The notes: generated from the sequence alone by a model not told the origin. 15,300 nt of DNA from an uncultured Microbacteriaceae bacterium (GCA_946481135.1 CAMLMQ010000054.1:1-15300), one strand, 5' to 3'. Positions 5,801 through 13,054 are shown, numbered from the stretch's first letter. Program-made: numbers and translations.

Positions 5801-6648
5801 TCCGCGCCGTCCCGCACGAGGAGCCCGTCGCGCCGCAACCCGTCGACGGCGCGCTGCAGCTGCGCGGCATCCGGCCACAGCCCCGCGATGACGTCGGCGG
5901 GCACGGGGGTGTCGCTGCCGCGCAGCTCGCGCAGCACGAGCCCGCGCACCTGCCGGTCGGATCCCTCGTACGTCTTCTGCACGGCCGCCCGCGGCCCGTC
6001 GTACGCGGGATAGCCGGCGGCCCGCCAGGCGCACGAGTCGGCGATCGGACACGCGTCGCAGCGCGCGGTACGGGCGGTGCAAACCACCTGTCCGAGCTCC
6101 ATCGTGCCCGCGTTCACGAGCCGCGCGCGCGCGGGATCCTCTGGCAGCACGGCCTCCATCTCGGCGAGGTCGGCGGACGTGCGCGGCGGCCCAGCCTCGC
6201 CCTGCCCGCGCACGGCCCGCGCGAGCACGCGGCGCACGTTGGTGTCGACGACCGGGGTGCGGATGCCGTACGCGAACGCGGCGACGGCCCGCGCCGTGTA
6301 GGGCCCCACGCCGGGCAGCGCGAGCAGCGCGTCGACATCCGCGGGCACCTCGTTGCCGTGCGACTGGGCGATCGCCGTCGCCGCGCCGTGGAGGTTGAGG
6401 GCCCGCCGCGGGTAGCCGAGCCGCTCCCACGCGCGCACCGCCTCGCCCGCCGGTTCGGCGGCGAGGTCGGCCGGCGTGGGCCAGCGGGTGAGCCACCGCT
6501 CGAGCGCCGGGATCACGCGTGCGACCGGGGTCTGCTGCAGCATGAACTCGCTCACGAGCGTGCCCCAGGCCGAGAACCCGGGACGCCGCCACGGGAGGTC
6601 GCGGTGGCCGGCGGCATACCAGTCCGCGATTCGCTCCCCGAGGTGCAC
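5785..6648 (-). CDS. mutY: A/G-specific adenine DNA glycosylase MutY (short form)
   Basis: MutY removes adenine mispaired with 8-oxoguanine. The 287-residue product, starting at GTG 6648, shows DLPWRR (17-22), SEFMLQQTPV with catalytic Glu34, the helix-hairpin-helix LPGVGPYTARAV (111-122), catalytic Asp135 in PVVDTNVRR, and the [4Fe-4S] loop C190-x6-C197-x2-C200-x5-C206. After the cluster only about 80 residues remain, so the full NUDIX-like C-terminal domain that recognises 8-oxoG in E. coli MutY (350 aa) is absent or strongly reduced; the tail resembles a small winged-helix (AAQLQRAVDGLRRDGLLVRDG). Short MutY proteins are known in actinobacteria. The GTG was chosen over a longer in-frame extension because TACGCT lies 6 nt upstream and the extension would overlap the divergent kinase gene. 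Together with the Fpg/Nei gene it forms the oxidised-guanine repair pair. Confidence 0.94.
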   Translation of the reverse strand: MHLGERIADWYAAGHRDLPWRRPGFSAWGTLVSEFMLQQTPVARVIPALERWLTRWPTPADLAAEPAGEAVRAWERLGYPRRALNLHGAATAIAQSHGNEVPADVDALLALPGVGPYTARAVAAFAYGIRTPVVDTNVRRVLARAVRGQGEAGPPRTSADLAEMEAVLPEDPARARLVNAGTMELGQVVCTARTARCDACPIADSCAWRAAGYPAYDGPRAAVQKTYEGSDRQVRGLVLRELRGSDTPVPADVIAGLWPDAAQLQRAVDGLRRDGLLVRDGADYSLP

Positions 6649-6654
6649 CGGTCG

Positions 6655-6660
6655 AGCGTA
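6655..6660 (-). promoter_or_regulatory. Candidate leaderless -10 (TACGCT) for mutY
   Basis: On the minus strand TACGCT ends 6 nt before the GTG at 6648. No Shine-Dalgarno is visible. It lies two bases from the divergent -10 of the kinase gene. Confidence 0.58.
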
Positions 6661-6662
6661 AC

Positions 6663-6668
6663 TACACT
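6663..6668 (+). promoter_or_regulatory. Candidate leaderless -10 (TACACT) for the uridine-kinase-like gene
   Basis: TACACT ends 7 nt before the GTG at 6676. The spacer GACGAGC has only a poor Shine-Dalgarno match placed too close to the start, which favours leaderless initiation. Confidence 0.55.
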
Positions 6669-6675
6669 GACGAGC

Positions 6676-7383
6676 GTGAGCACGCCCTGGTCTCGGATCC
6701 CCGCGGCGCGGCAGGCCGTGCTCGAGGAGCTGGTCGCGCAGTTCGGGCACCACTATCGCTCGGGACGCGTCGTGCTCGCCGTCGACGGCCCCGACGGTGC
6801 GGGCAAGACGCGCTTCGCCGACGACCTCGCGACGGCCTTCGCCCGCGCGGGCCGCACGGCGTTCCGCGCGTCGATCGACGACTTCCACCAGCCGCGTGAG
6901 CTGCGCTACCGCAAGGGACGTTTCTCACCCGAGGGGCACTACCGCGACGCCTTCGACTACTCGCTGTTCCGCCGGGTGCTGCTGGAGCCCTTCCGCCTCG
7001 GCGGCAGCACGGGCTTCCAGCTGCGCGGCTTCGACCTCGCGCGCGACACCCCGGCCGAGGCCGAGTGGGTGACCGGTCCGGCCGACGCGGTGCTCGTCGT
7101 CGACGGCGTCTACCTCAACCGACCCGAGCTGCGCGGCGCGTGGAACTGGTCGGTGTGGCTCGACGCCGACCCCGACATCCGCCTCGCCCGCATGGTCGAC
7201 CGCGACGGTGCCGACCCGTCGCCGACGGCTCCGTCGAACCTGCGCTACTCCGAGGCGCAGCGCCTCTACGTGCGCGACGCGCACCCGAACACGACGGCCG
7301 ACGCGATCGTCGACAACACCGACCCCGACGCGCCCGTGCGCCGCTACGCCGACTACTGCACGATCTCCCCGGCGCCCCGCTGA
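6676..7383 (+). CDS. Uridine kinase-like P-loop NTPase
   Basis: A 235-residue P-loop kinase resembling uridine/cytidine or phosphoribulokinase-type enzymes. Residues 34-45 carry the Walker A region LAVDGPDGAGKT; SIDDFHQPREL (67-76) resembles the substrate-site DDFY/DDFH element of uridine kinases; VLVVDGVYLNRPELRGAWNWSVWLD (139-163) fits the Walker B-like and following strand, and the Arg-rich RLARMVDRD resembles the lid. The late NPNT-like segment AHPNTTADAIVDNTDPDAP is typical of the small actinobacterial 'uridine kinase' group. GTG 6676 was chosen by the Walker A distance and the -10; the open frame extends far upstream but overlaps mutY on the other strand. Real substrate (uridine, cytidine or another hydroxyl compound) is not certain, so no gene symbol is given. 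It stands alone between divergent mutY and convergent ketopantoate reductase. Confidence 0.85.
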   Translation: MSTPWSRIPAARQAVLEELVAQFGHHYRSGRVVLAVDGPDGAGKTRFADDLATAFARAGRTAFRASIDDFHQPRELRYRKGRFSPEGHYRDAFDYSLFRRVLLEPFRLGGSTGFQLRGFDLARDTPAEAEWVTGPADAVLVVDGVYLNRPELRGAWNWSVWLDADPDIRLARMVDRDGADPSPTAPSNLRYSEAQRLYVRDAHPNTTADAIVDNTDPDAPVRRYADYCTISPAPR

Positions 7384-7398
7384 CCCCCCGAACCTGTC

Positions 7399-7459
7399 CG
7401 CGAAGTGCCACTCTTCGGGCATCTCGCGCACCGTGAGCGGCGGATTTCGGCACTTCGCG
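7399..7459. terminator. Inverted repeat between convergent genes (possible bidirectional terminator or REP-like repeat)
   Basis: CGCGAAGTGCC (7399-7409) and GGCACTTCGCG (7449-7459) are perfect 11-bp inverted arms around a 39-nt loop. They fill most of the 79 bp between the stop of the kinase (7383) and the stop of the convergent ketopantoate reductase (7463). No T-run follows on either side, so termination is only suggested by position. The arms share the word GCGAAG(G/T)GC with the arms of the infB-rbfA hairpin, which hints at a repeat family. Confidence 0.5.
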
Positions 7460-7462
7460 AGC

Positions 7463-8458
7463 TCACACGGGCACGCGAGCGACGACCTCGGCCGGCGGGA
7501 GGAACTCGCCCGTGCGCTCGACCTCGTGCACGAGGTCGACGAGCGCGGAGTTGATCGGGGCGTCGAGACCGTGCTCCCGAGCGACGCGCACGACAGCCCC
7601 GTTGAGGAAGTCGATCTCGGTGAGTTGGCCACGGCGCAGGCTCTGCAGCGTCGAGTCCGGGTTGGGCACGTCGCCCATCCGCCGGGCGAGCAGTCGCGGC
7701 AGCCGCGCCGCGACCCACAGCGGTCCGCGCCCGAGCCACGGCAGCACCCAGCCCGGGATGCCCTGCAGCCCGGTGAAGCGGATGCCGAGCCGGTTGGCGA
7801 GGCGCACGGTCTCGCGCAGCGACGCCGCGAGCACCCGCCGCAGACCCGGGTCGGCGACGGTCTGCTGCACGCTCAGGCCGGTGATCGCGGGGAGCGCGTT
7901 GACGTGGTTGACGAGCAGCTTCGTCCACTGCGCGCCCTCGAGGCTGTCGACGACCTCGATCGGCAGCGCGACCCGCAGCACGTCGGCCACGCGGTCGAGC
8001 ACGACGCGGGGGGTGCCGTCGGCGGCGCCGAGCACGAGCGGCAGCGCGGCGGTCACGGTGATGCGACCGGGGGAGAGGTAGGAGGTCGCGAAGAGCGCGA
8101 GTCCGCCGAGGAGGGGCGCGTCGGGCAGCACCTCGCGGGCGACCCGGATGCCGCCGAGCCCGTTCTGCACGACGAGCAGCGGCGCCGCGCCGACGACGTG
8201 CGCGTTCGCCCGCAGAGCCGCCTCGGCATCCTGCGCCTTCGTCGCGAGGATCGCGAGCTCGGGGACTCGCGTGAGCACCTCGCCCGCCTCGACCCGGGCG
8301 ACGTGCGCGCCGTAACCGCCGTCGAGCACGATGCCGTCGGAGCGGATCGCCGCGAGGTGCGCGCCGCGCGCGGTGACCTCGACGTCGTGCCCGGCACGGT
8401 GCAGCAGCGCCGCGAGGAGGCCGCCGACGGCGCCCGCTCCGATGACGGCGACTCGCAT
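7463..8458 (-). CDS. panE: 2-dehydropantoate 2-reductase (ketopantoate reductase)
   Basis: The enzyme reduces ketopantoate to pantoate with NADPH in pantothenate/CoA synthesis. The 331-residue protein starts MRVAVIGAGAVGG with the dinucleotide-binding GxGxxG (residues 7-12), and has LATKAQD (71-77) and VVQNG (96-100) of the Rossmann domain. The C-terminal helical domain carries WTKLLVNHVNALPAITG (178-194) with the catalytic Lys180 and Asn184, and TEIDFLNGAVV with Glu281. Length fits PanE/ApbA-like proteins (about 300 aa) with a modest extension. Actinobacteria often carry several PanE paralogues, so the in vivo substrate could be a related 2-oxo acid and the symbol is tentative. A TAGGCT lies 6 nt before the ATG. 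It is divergent from truB, and no other pantothenate gene is in the window. Confidence 0.9.
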   Translation of the reverse strand: MRVAVIGAGAVGGLLAALLHRAGHDVEVTARGAHLAAIRSDGIVLDGGYGAHVARVEAGEVLTRVPELAILATKAQDAEAALRANAHVVGAAPLLVVQNGLGGIRVAREVLPDAPLLGGLALFATSYLSPGRITVTAALPLVLGAADGTPRVVLDRVADVLRVALPIEVVDSLEGAQWTKLLVNHVNALPAITGLSVQQTVADPGLRRVLAASLRETVRLANRLGIRFTGLQGIPGWVLPWLGRGPLWVAARLPRLLARRMGDVPNPDSTLQSLRRGQLTEIDFLNGAVVRVAREHGLDAPINSALVDLVHEVERTGEFLPPAEVVARVPV

Positions 8459-8464
8459 GCTCCC

Positions 8465-8470
8465 AGCCTA
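8465..8470 (-). promoter_or_regulatory. Candidate leaderless -10 (TAGGCT) for panE
   Basis: On the minus strand TAGGCT ends 6 nt before the ATG at 8458, with spacer GGGAGC. The TAG is an in-frame stop four codons before the start. The spacer contains a GGGAG that would lie too close to the start for a good Shine-Dalgarno site. Confidence 0.6.
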
Positions 8471-8478
8471 GGCACCGG

Positions 8479-8484
8479 TAACCT
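8479..8484 (+). promoter_or_regulatory. Candidate leaderless -10 (TAACCT) for truB
   Basis: TAACCT ends 6 nt before the GTG at 8491. Its TAA is in frame with truB, so the start cannot lie upstream of 8482, and GTG 8491 is the first possible initiation codon. No Shine-Dalgarno is present. Confidence 0.62.
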
Positions 8485-8490
8485 GGCCGC

Positions 8491-9375
8491 GTGGCGTCGT
8501 CGGGAATCCTTCTGCTCGACAAGCCGCAGGGCCCCACGAGTCACGACCTCGTCGGCCGCACGCGCCGCGCGCTCGGCACGCGCAAGGTCGGCCACGCGGG
8601 CACCCTCGACCCGATGGCGACGGGCCTGCTGCTGCTCGGCGTCGAGAGCTCGACGCGCCTGCTCACCTATCTCATCGGCCTCGACAAGGAGTACACGGCG
8701 ACGATCCGGCTGGGGCAGGCGACGACGACCGACGACGCCGAGGGCGAGGTGACCGCCTCGGTGGATGCCGGTTCCGTCTCCGAGGACGCGCTGCGGGATG
8801 CCGTGACGGCGCTCACGGGCGAGCTCGACCAGGTGCCGAGCACGTTCAGTGCCATCAAGGTCGACGGGCGTCGCTCCTACGACCGCGCCCGCGCGGGTGA
8901 GGAGGTCGAACTGAAGGCCCGCACCGTGACGGTCGCGGAGTTCGAGGTGCTCGGCCTCCGGCGGGAGGGGTCGCTGCTCGACGTCGACGTGCGGGTCGCC
9001 GTGTCGTCGGGAACGTACGTGCGTGCCCTCGCCCGTGACCTCGGGGCGGCGCTCGGGGTCGGCGGGCATCTCACGGCGCTCCGGCGCACGCGGGTCGGGC
9101 CGTTCGGGGTCGCCGCCGCCGCGCACCCCGACGACGACCTCGCGCTCGCGCTGCTGCCTGCGGCTCGGGTGGCGGAGGCGCTGTTCCCCGTCGCCCACCT
9201 CGCCCCCGAGCAGGCGGTCGCCCTCGCGCACGGCAAGCGCGTGCGCCTCGACGTGCCCGACGCCCCGGTCGTCGCGACCGTCGCTCCCGACGGCGCCCTC
9301 ACGGCGCTCGTGAGCGTGCAGGATGGCAACGCCCGCGTGCTCGTGGGCTTCCCCACCGCGGAGGTTCTTCGATGA
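8491..9375 (+). CDS. truB: tRNA pseudouridine(55) synthase TruB
   Basis: TruB converts U55 of the T-loop of most tRNAs to pseudouridine. The 294-residue protein starts SSGILLLDKPQGPTSHDLV, contains the catalytic motif KVGHAGTLDPMATG with nucleophile Asp40, the family element LDKEYTATIRLGQATTTDDAEG, the QVPSTFSAIKVDGRRSYDRAR region and the SSGTYVRALARDLG block. The C-terminal part (from about residue 230) is a small PUA-like domain typical of actinobacterial TruB. GTG 8491 is fixed by an in-frame TAA at 8479. The stop overlaps the start of the next gene as ATGA (9372-9375), suggesting translational coupling. In many actinobacteria truB sits close to rbfA and ribF; here eight genes separate it from rbfA. 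Confidence 0.96.
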   Translation: MASSGILLLDKPQGPTSHDLVGRTRRALGTRKVGHAGTLDPMATGLLLLGVESSTRLLTYLIGLDKEYTATIRLGQATTTDDAEGEVTASVDAGSVSEDALRDAVTALTGELDQVPSTFSAIKVDGRRSYDRARAGEEVELKARTVTVAEFEVLGLRREGSLLDVDVRVAVSSGTYVRALARDLGAALGVGGHLTALRRTRVGPFGVAAAAHPDDDLALALLPAARVAEALFPVAHLAPEQAVALAHGKRVRLDVPDAPVVATVAPDGALTALVSVQDGNARVLVGFPTAEVLR

Positions 9376-9740
9376 TCGACGTCTACACGATCGTGCTCGT
9401 GGCGGTCGCGACCGCGTCGGGGCTGCTGTGCGTCGCGCTCGGTCTCGCCGGCAAGAAGCCCGCCGACCTCACGATCCTCGCGACCGCGCTCGTCGAGGTG
9501 CTGCTGCTCGCCCAGGTCGTCATCTCGATCGTCGCGCCGCTCGTCGGCAACCACCCGACCGGCAACCTGCTGGAGTACTGGATGTACCTCGTGACGGGCT
9601 GCCTCATGCCGCCCGCGGCGATCGGCTGGGCGCTCAGCGACCGTTCGCGCTGGGGCACGGTCGTGCTCGGCGTCGCGGGCCTCGCGATCGCGGTGATGAC
9701 GTACCGCATGCACCAGATCTGGAACGTCCAACTCGCGTGA
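9372..9740 (+). CDS. Small integral membrane protein, four predicted transmembrane segments
   Basis: A 122-residue hydrophobic protein that I do not recognise by family name. Likely membrane helices are about residues 3-25 (VYTIVLVAVATASGLLCVAL), 33-56 (LTILATALVEVLLLAQVVISIV), 69-88 (WMYLVTGCLMPPAAIGWAL) and 93-110 (WGTVVLGVAGLAIAVMTY), with a short polar C-terminus RMHQIWNVQLA. It has no signal peptide cleavage motif and no catalytic motif. Translation is probably coupled to truB through the ATGA overlap, and it shares an operon context with the second membrane protein and ribF. A transport or flavin-related role would be guesswork. Confidence 0.85.
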   Translation: MIDVYTIVLVAVATASGLLCVALGLAGKKPADLTILATALVEVLLLAQVVISIVAPLVGNHPTGNLLEYWMYLVTGCLMPPAAIGWALSDRSRWGTVVLGVAGLAIAVMTYRMHQIWNVQLA

Positions 9741-9751
9741 CGTGAGCGCAC

Positions 9752-9757
9752 TAGCCT
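9752..9757 (+). promoter_or_regulatory. TANNNT hexamer (TAGCCT) before second membrane-protein gene
   Basis: TAGCCT lies 8 nt before the ATG at 9766. The spacer contains GAGGAG, so the gene may use a Shine-Dalgarno on a transcript from truB, a near-leaderless promoter of its own, or both. The spacing is less good than at the other sites. Confidence 0.35.
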
Positions 9758-9765
9758 GAGGAGCG

Positions 9766-10209
9766 ATGTCCACCCGTCGTCGCCTGCGTGGCCCCGCCCG
9801 CATCCTCGTCGCCGTCTACGCCGTGCTCGCCGCCGCCGCGACGGGACGCAGCGTGTTCCAGATCATCGACCGCTTCGAGCAGGCGCCGATCGCCTACTCG
9901 CTCTCGGCGGTCGCCGCGGTCGTCTACATCCTCGCGACCCTCGCCCTCGCCCTGCGCTGGGACCGCCTCGCGTGGCTCACGATCGGGTTCGAGCTGGTCG
10001 GCGTGCTGGCGATCGGCACCGTGAGCCTCGTCGCCCCCGAGCTGCTCGGGCTCGGCGACGTGGCGCTGCTCGACCGCGCGTTCGGCCGCGAGGGCACCGT
10101 GTGGGCGCTCTTCGGGGCGGGTTATGTCGGGGTGCCGCTCGTCATCCCCGTCATCGGTCTCGTCTACCTCGCCCGGTCGCGTCGCCGTGCCGCGGAGCCG
10201 GCGGCGTGA
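9766..10209 (+). CDS. Small integral membrane protein, four predicted transmembrane segments
   Basis: A 147-residue protein of unknown family. After a basic N-terminus (STRRRLRGPAR) there are hydrophobic segments at about 12-27, 42-64, 68-90 and 117-136, and a basic C-terminus LARSRRRAAEPAA; positive ends on both sides are consistent with both termini in the cytoplasm. A non-membrane stretch LLGLGDVALLDRAFGREGT (93-111) joins the third and fourth helices. GAGGAG (9758-9763) precedes the ATG very closely. Its stop overlaps the ribF start (TGATG), so the two are probably translated together. It may pair with the preceding membrane protein (same size class and topology, 25 bp apart), but no function is suggested by motifs. 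Confidence 0.85.
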   Translation: MSTRRRLRGPARILVAVYAVLAAAATGRSVFQIIDRFEQAPIAYSLSAVAAVVYILATLALALRWDRLAWLTIGFELVGVLAIGTVSLVAPELLGLGDVALLDRAFGREGTVWALFGAGYVGVPLVIPVIGLVYLARSRRRAAEPAA

Positions 10210-11162
10210 TGCGGCTCTTCGAGGGTCTCGACGCGGTGCCGCCGGGGTTCGGCCCGAGCGCCGTCACGATCGGCAAGTTCGACGGCGTGCACCGCGGGCA
10301 CCGGGGCGTGCTCGATCAGTTGGAGGCGCTCGCGGCCGCCCGGTCGCTCGCGCCCGTCGTCGTCACGTTCGACCGGCATCCGATGGCGCTCCTGCGCCCC
10401 GAAGCGTGCCCCGTCGCGCTCGTCTCGAATCCGCAGCGTGCCGAACTGCTGTCGGGCACGGGGCTCGCCGCGACGCTCGTGCTGGAGTTCACCCACGAGC
10501 TGAGCGCGCTGAGCCCCGCCGACTTCGTCGAGAGTGTGCTCGTGCGCGCGCTCGACACCCGCCTCGTGCTCGCCGGGCGCGACTTCCGCTTCGGCCACCG
10601 CGGCGCGGGCACGATCGACACGTTGCGCGAGCTCGGCGCGCAGCACGGCTTCGAGGTCGTGCTGCTCGACGACGTCGCCGTCGACGGCGAGCGCGTGTCG
10701 TCGACCCGCATCCGCGAGCACCTCGCGGCGGGGGAGGTGCGCGAGGCGGCCCGCCTGCTCGGGCGCTATCCGGCGGTGCGCTCGACCGTCGTGCACGGCG
10801 ACGCGATCGGTCGGGTGCTGGGCTTCCCGACGGCGAACCTCGACCCCGACATCGAGGGGTTCCTCCCGGCGGACGGCGTCTACGCCGCCTGGGTCACCGT
10901 CGACGGGCGGCGGTACCCGTCGGCGCTGTCGATCGGTAACAACCCGACGTTCGAGGGCATCCCGGCTCGTCGCACCGAGGCGCACCTCATCGACGCCGAT
11001 GTGGATGCCTACGGCAAGCCGATCGTCGTGGAGTTCGTCGAGTACATCCGCCCGATGATCGCCTTCGACGGGATGGAGTCGCTGCGGCAGGCACTCGCCG
11101 ACGACGTCGTGCGCATCCGCACTCTCCTCAGCGCCGAGGACGCCCGGGCGTCGGAGGCGTAA
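10209..11162 (+). CDS. ribF: Bifunctional riboflavin kinase / FAD synthetase RibF
   Basis: RibF phosphorylates riboflavin to FMN and adenylates FMN to FAD. The 317-residue protein has the N-terminal nucleotidyltransferase motif TIGKFDGVHRGHRGVLDQL (20-38, with the HxGH-like site), then the FAD synthetase core with RLVLAGRDFRFGHRGAGTID and VSSTRIREHLAAGEV. The C-terminal riboflavin-kinase domain contains VHGDAIGRVLGFPTANL (GxPTAN-type motif) and YPSALSIGNNPTFEG, and the late AYGKPIVVEFVEYIRPMIAFDGMESL. The start ATG at 10209 overlaps the stop of the previous gene by one base; an in-frame GTG at 10206 is less likely. Length and domain order are normal for prokaryotic RibF. Flavin made here would serve flavoenzymes generally, including the LLM oxidoreductase at 1306. 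Confidence 0.97.
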   Translation: MRLFEGLDAVPPGFGPSAVTIGKFDGVHRGHRGVLDQLEALAAARSLAPVVVTFDRHPMALLRPEACPVALVSNPQRAELLSGTGLAATLVLEFTHELSALSPADFVESVLVRALDTRLVLAGRDFRFGHRGAGTIDTLRELGAQHGFEVVLLDDVAVDGERVSSTRIREHLAAGEVREAARLLGRYPAVRSTVVHGDAIGRVLGFPTANLDPDIEGFLPADGVYAAWVTVDGRRYPSALSIGNNPTFEGIPARRTEAHLIDADVDAYGKPIVVEFVEYIRPMIAFDGMESLRQALADDVVRIRTLLSAEDARASEA

Positions 11163-11169
11163 GCCCACC

Positions 11170-11175
11170 TAGGAT
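11170..11175 (+). promoter_or_regulatory. Candidate leaderless -10 (TAGGAT) for dnaG
   Basis: TAGGAT ends 7 nt before the ATG at 11183, just after the ribF stop (11162). No Shine-Dalgarno is visible in the 20 bp between the genes. Confidence 0.58.
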
Positions 11176-11182
11176 CGGTGCC

Positions 11183-13054
11183 ATGCCCGGCCTGATTCGC
11201 AGAAGCGACATCGACGAGGTGAGGGCCCGCACCAACATCGCCGACATCGTGGGCGATTTCGTGACACTCAAGAGCGCCGGCGTCGGTTCGCTCAAGGGCC
11301 TGTGCCCGTTCCACGAGGAGCGCAGCCCGTCGTTCCACGTGCGACCCCAGGTGGGTCTCTACCACTGCTTCGGCTGCGGCGAGGGGGGCGACGTCTTCTC
11401 GTTCCTGCAGAAGATGGACCACGTCACGTTCGCCGAGGCGGTCGAGCGTCTCGCCGGGCGGCTCGGCATCGAGCTGCACTATGAGGACGGCGGCCAGGCG
11501 GTCGACCACGGCAACCGGGCCCGGCTGCTCGCCGCCAACGCGGCCGCCGAGAAGTGGTTCCAGGCGCAGCTCGCGACGCCCGCCGCGCAGATCGGCCGCG
11601 ACTTCCTCGGGCAGCGCGGCTTCGACCAGGCGGCGGCCCAGCGCTTCGGCATCGGGTTCGCGCCGAAGTCGTTCGACGCGCTCGGCACCGCGCTCAAGGC
11701 GCAGGGCTTCACCGAAGCCGAGCTCACGGCCTCCGGACTGCTCAGCACCGGCGAGCGGGGCAATGCGTACGACCGGTTCCGCGGGCGCCTCATCTGGCCG
11801 ATCCGCGACGTCACGGGGCAGACGGTCGGCTTCGGGGCCCGCAAGCTGCTCGGCGACGACGACGACAAGGGGCCGAAGTACCTCAACACCCCCGAGACGG
11901 CGGTGTACCACAAGAGCCAGGTGCTCTACGGGCTCGACCTCGCCCGCCGCGACATCGCGAAGGGCAAGCAGGTCGTCGTCGTCGAGGGCTACACGGATGT
12001 CATGGCCTGTCACCTCGCGGGCGTCACGACCGCGGTCGCGACGTGCGGCACGAGCTTCGGTGTCGACCACATCAAGGTGATCCGCCGGGTGATGGGGGAT
12101 ATCGACAACGCCGACACCCGCGGCACCGGCGAGGTCGTCTTCACCTTCGACCCCGACGAGGCCGGGCAGAAGGCGGCGAGCCGCGCGTTCGCCGAAGAGC
12201 AGCGGTTCGCCGCGCAGACCTTCGTCGCGGTCGCCCCCGACGGGCTCGACCCGAGCGACCTGCGCACGCAGCGCGGCGACGACGCCGTGCGGGCGCTCAT
12301 CGCGGGTCGCCAGCCGATGTTCGAGTTCATGCTCAAGCGCGTGCTCGCCCGCTTCGACCTCGAGACGGTCGAGGGCCGCGTCGCCGCGATGCGCGCCTCC
12401 GCGCCCGTGCTCGCCGGCATCCGCGACCCCGCCCTGCGCAGCGGCTACGCGCGCAACGTCGCCGGCTGGCTCGGGATGGACCCCGCCGAGGTCTCGCGCG
12501 CGGTGCGCAGCATCCAACCCCGACAGCCGATGTCGGTGGCGACGCAGCCGGGTGTCGAGGCGCCGCCTCCCGTCGAGCGCGAGGTGAGTCTGCTCGACCT
12601 GCCGGTCGACATCGAGACGCGCATGGAACGCGACGCCCTCATCGCGATCCTGCAGCGTCCGCAGGCGGTCGGGCGGGAGCTCATCGAGCGCCTCGCGACC
12701 GTGCGGATGCGCAACACGGTGCTCGCGGTCGTGCGCGACGGCGTCGCCGAGACCCTCGACGCCTGGGACCGTGACGACTGGGTGACGCGGCTCGCGGAGG
12801 CGGTGCCGTCGCGGTTCGCGGGTCTCGTCGCGCAGCTCGGGGTCGCGCCGATCCCCGAGCGCGAGGCGAACGTCGACAAGTGGGCGCGCGCGCAGGTGTC
12901 CGACCTCGTCGCGGTCGATCTCGGTCGTCGCAAGTTCGAGCTGCAGGGGGCTCTGCAGCGCGCGACGGGGGATCGCGACGACGAACGGGCCCGCCGCATC
13001 CAGCTGGAGCTCGTCGAGTTGGAGAAGGACCGCCGCCGCCTCACCGGTCGTTGA
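11183..13054 (+). CDS. dnaG: DNA primase DnaG
   Basis: DnaG makes RNA primers for lagging-strand synthesis and works with the replicative helicase. The 623-residue protein has the N-terminal CHC2 zinc-binding domain (C41-x2-H44-x17-C62-x2-C65 within CPFHEERSPSFHV...YHCFGCGEGG), the DnaG core, and the TOPRIM domain with VVVVEGYTDVMA (Glu268) and FTFDPDEAGQ (Asp323, Asp325). The C-terminal part after about residue 440 (ETRMERDALIAILQRP... LQGALQRATGDRDDERARRIQLELVELEKDRRRL) corresponds to the helicase-binding region, poorly conserved as usual. Length is normal for actinobacteria. It may be transcribed from its own leaderless promoter, although readthrough from ribF is also possible. In several actinobacteria dnaG lies beside dgt; dgt is not in this window. 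Confidence 0.96.
   Translation: MPGLIRRSDIDEVRARTNIADIVGDFVTLKSAGVGSLKGLCPFHEERSPSFHVRPQVGLYHCFGCGEGGDVFSFLQKMDHVTFAEAVERLAGRLGIELHYEDGGQAVDHGNRARLLAANAAAEKWFQAQLATPAAQIGRDFLGQRGFDQAAAQRFGIGFAPKSFDALGTALKAQGFTEAELTASGLLSTGERGNAYDRFRGRLIWPIRDVTGQTVGFGARKLLGDDDDKGPKYLNTPETAVYHKSQVLYGLDLARRDIAKGKQVVVVEGYTDVMACHLAGVTTAVATCGTSFGVDHIKVIRRVMGDIDNADTRGTGEVVFTFDPDEAGQKAASRAFAEEQRFAAQTFVAVAPDGLDPSDLRTQRGDDAVRALIAGRQPMFEFMLKRVLARFDLETVEGRVAAMRASAPVLAGIRDPALRSGYARNVAGWLGMDPAEVSRAVRSIQPRQPMSVATQPGVEAPPPVEREVSLLDLPVDIETRMERDALIAILQRPQAVGRELIERLATVRMRNTVLAVVRDGVAETLDAWDRDDWVTRLAEAVPSRFAGLVAQLGVAPIPEREANVDKWARAQVSDLVAVDLGRRKFELQGALQRATGDRDDERARRIQLELVELEKDRRRLTGR

Noticed and set aside
5755..6675. Plus-strand frame extending the kinase gene upstream by about 300 codons
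   Set aside because: It runs antisense to conserved mutY motifs; the P-loop position and TACACT at -12/-13 favour GTG 6676.
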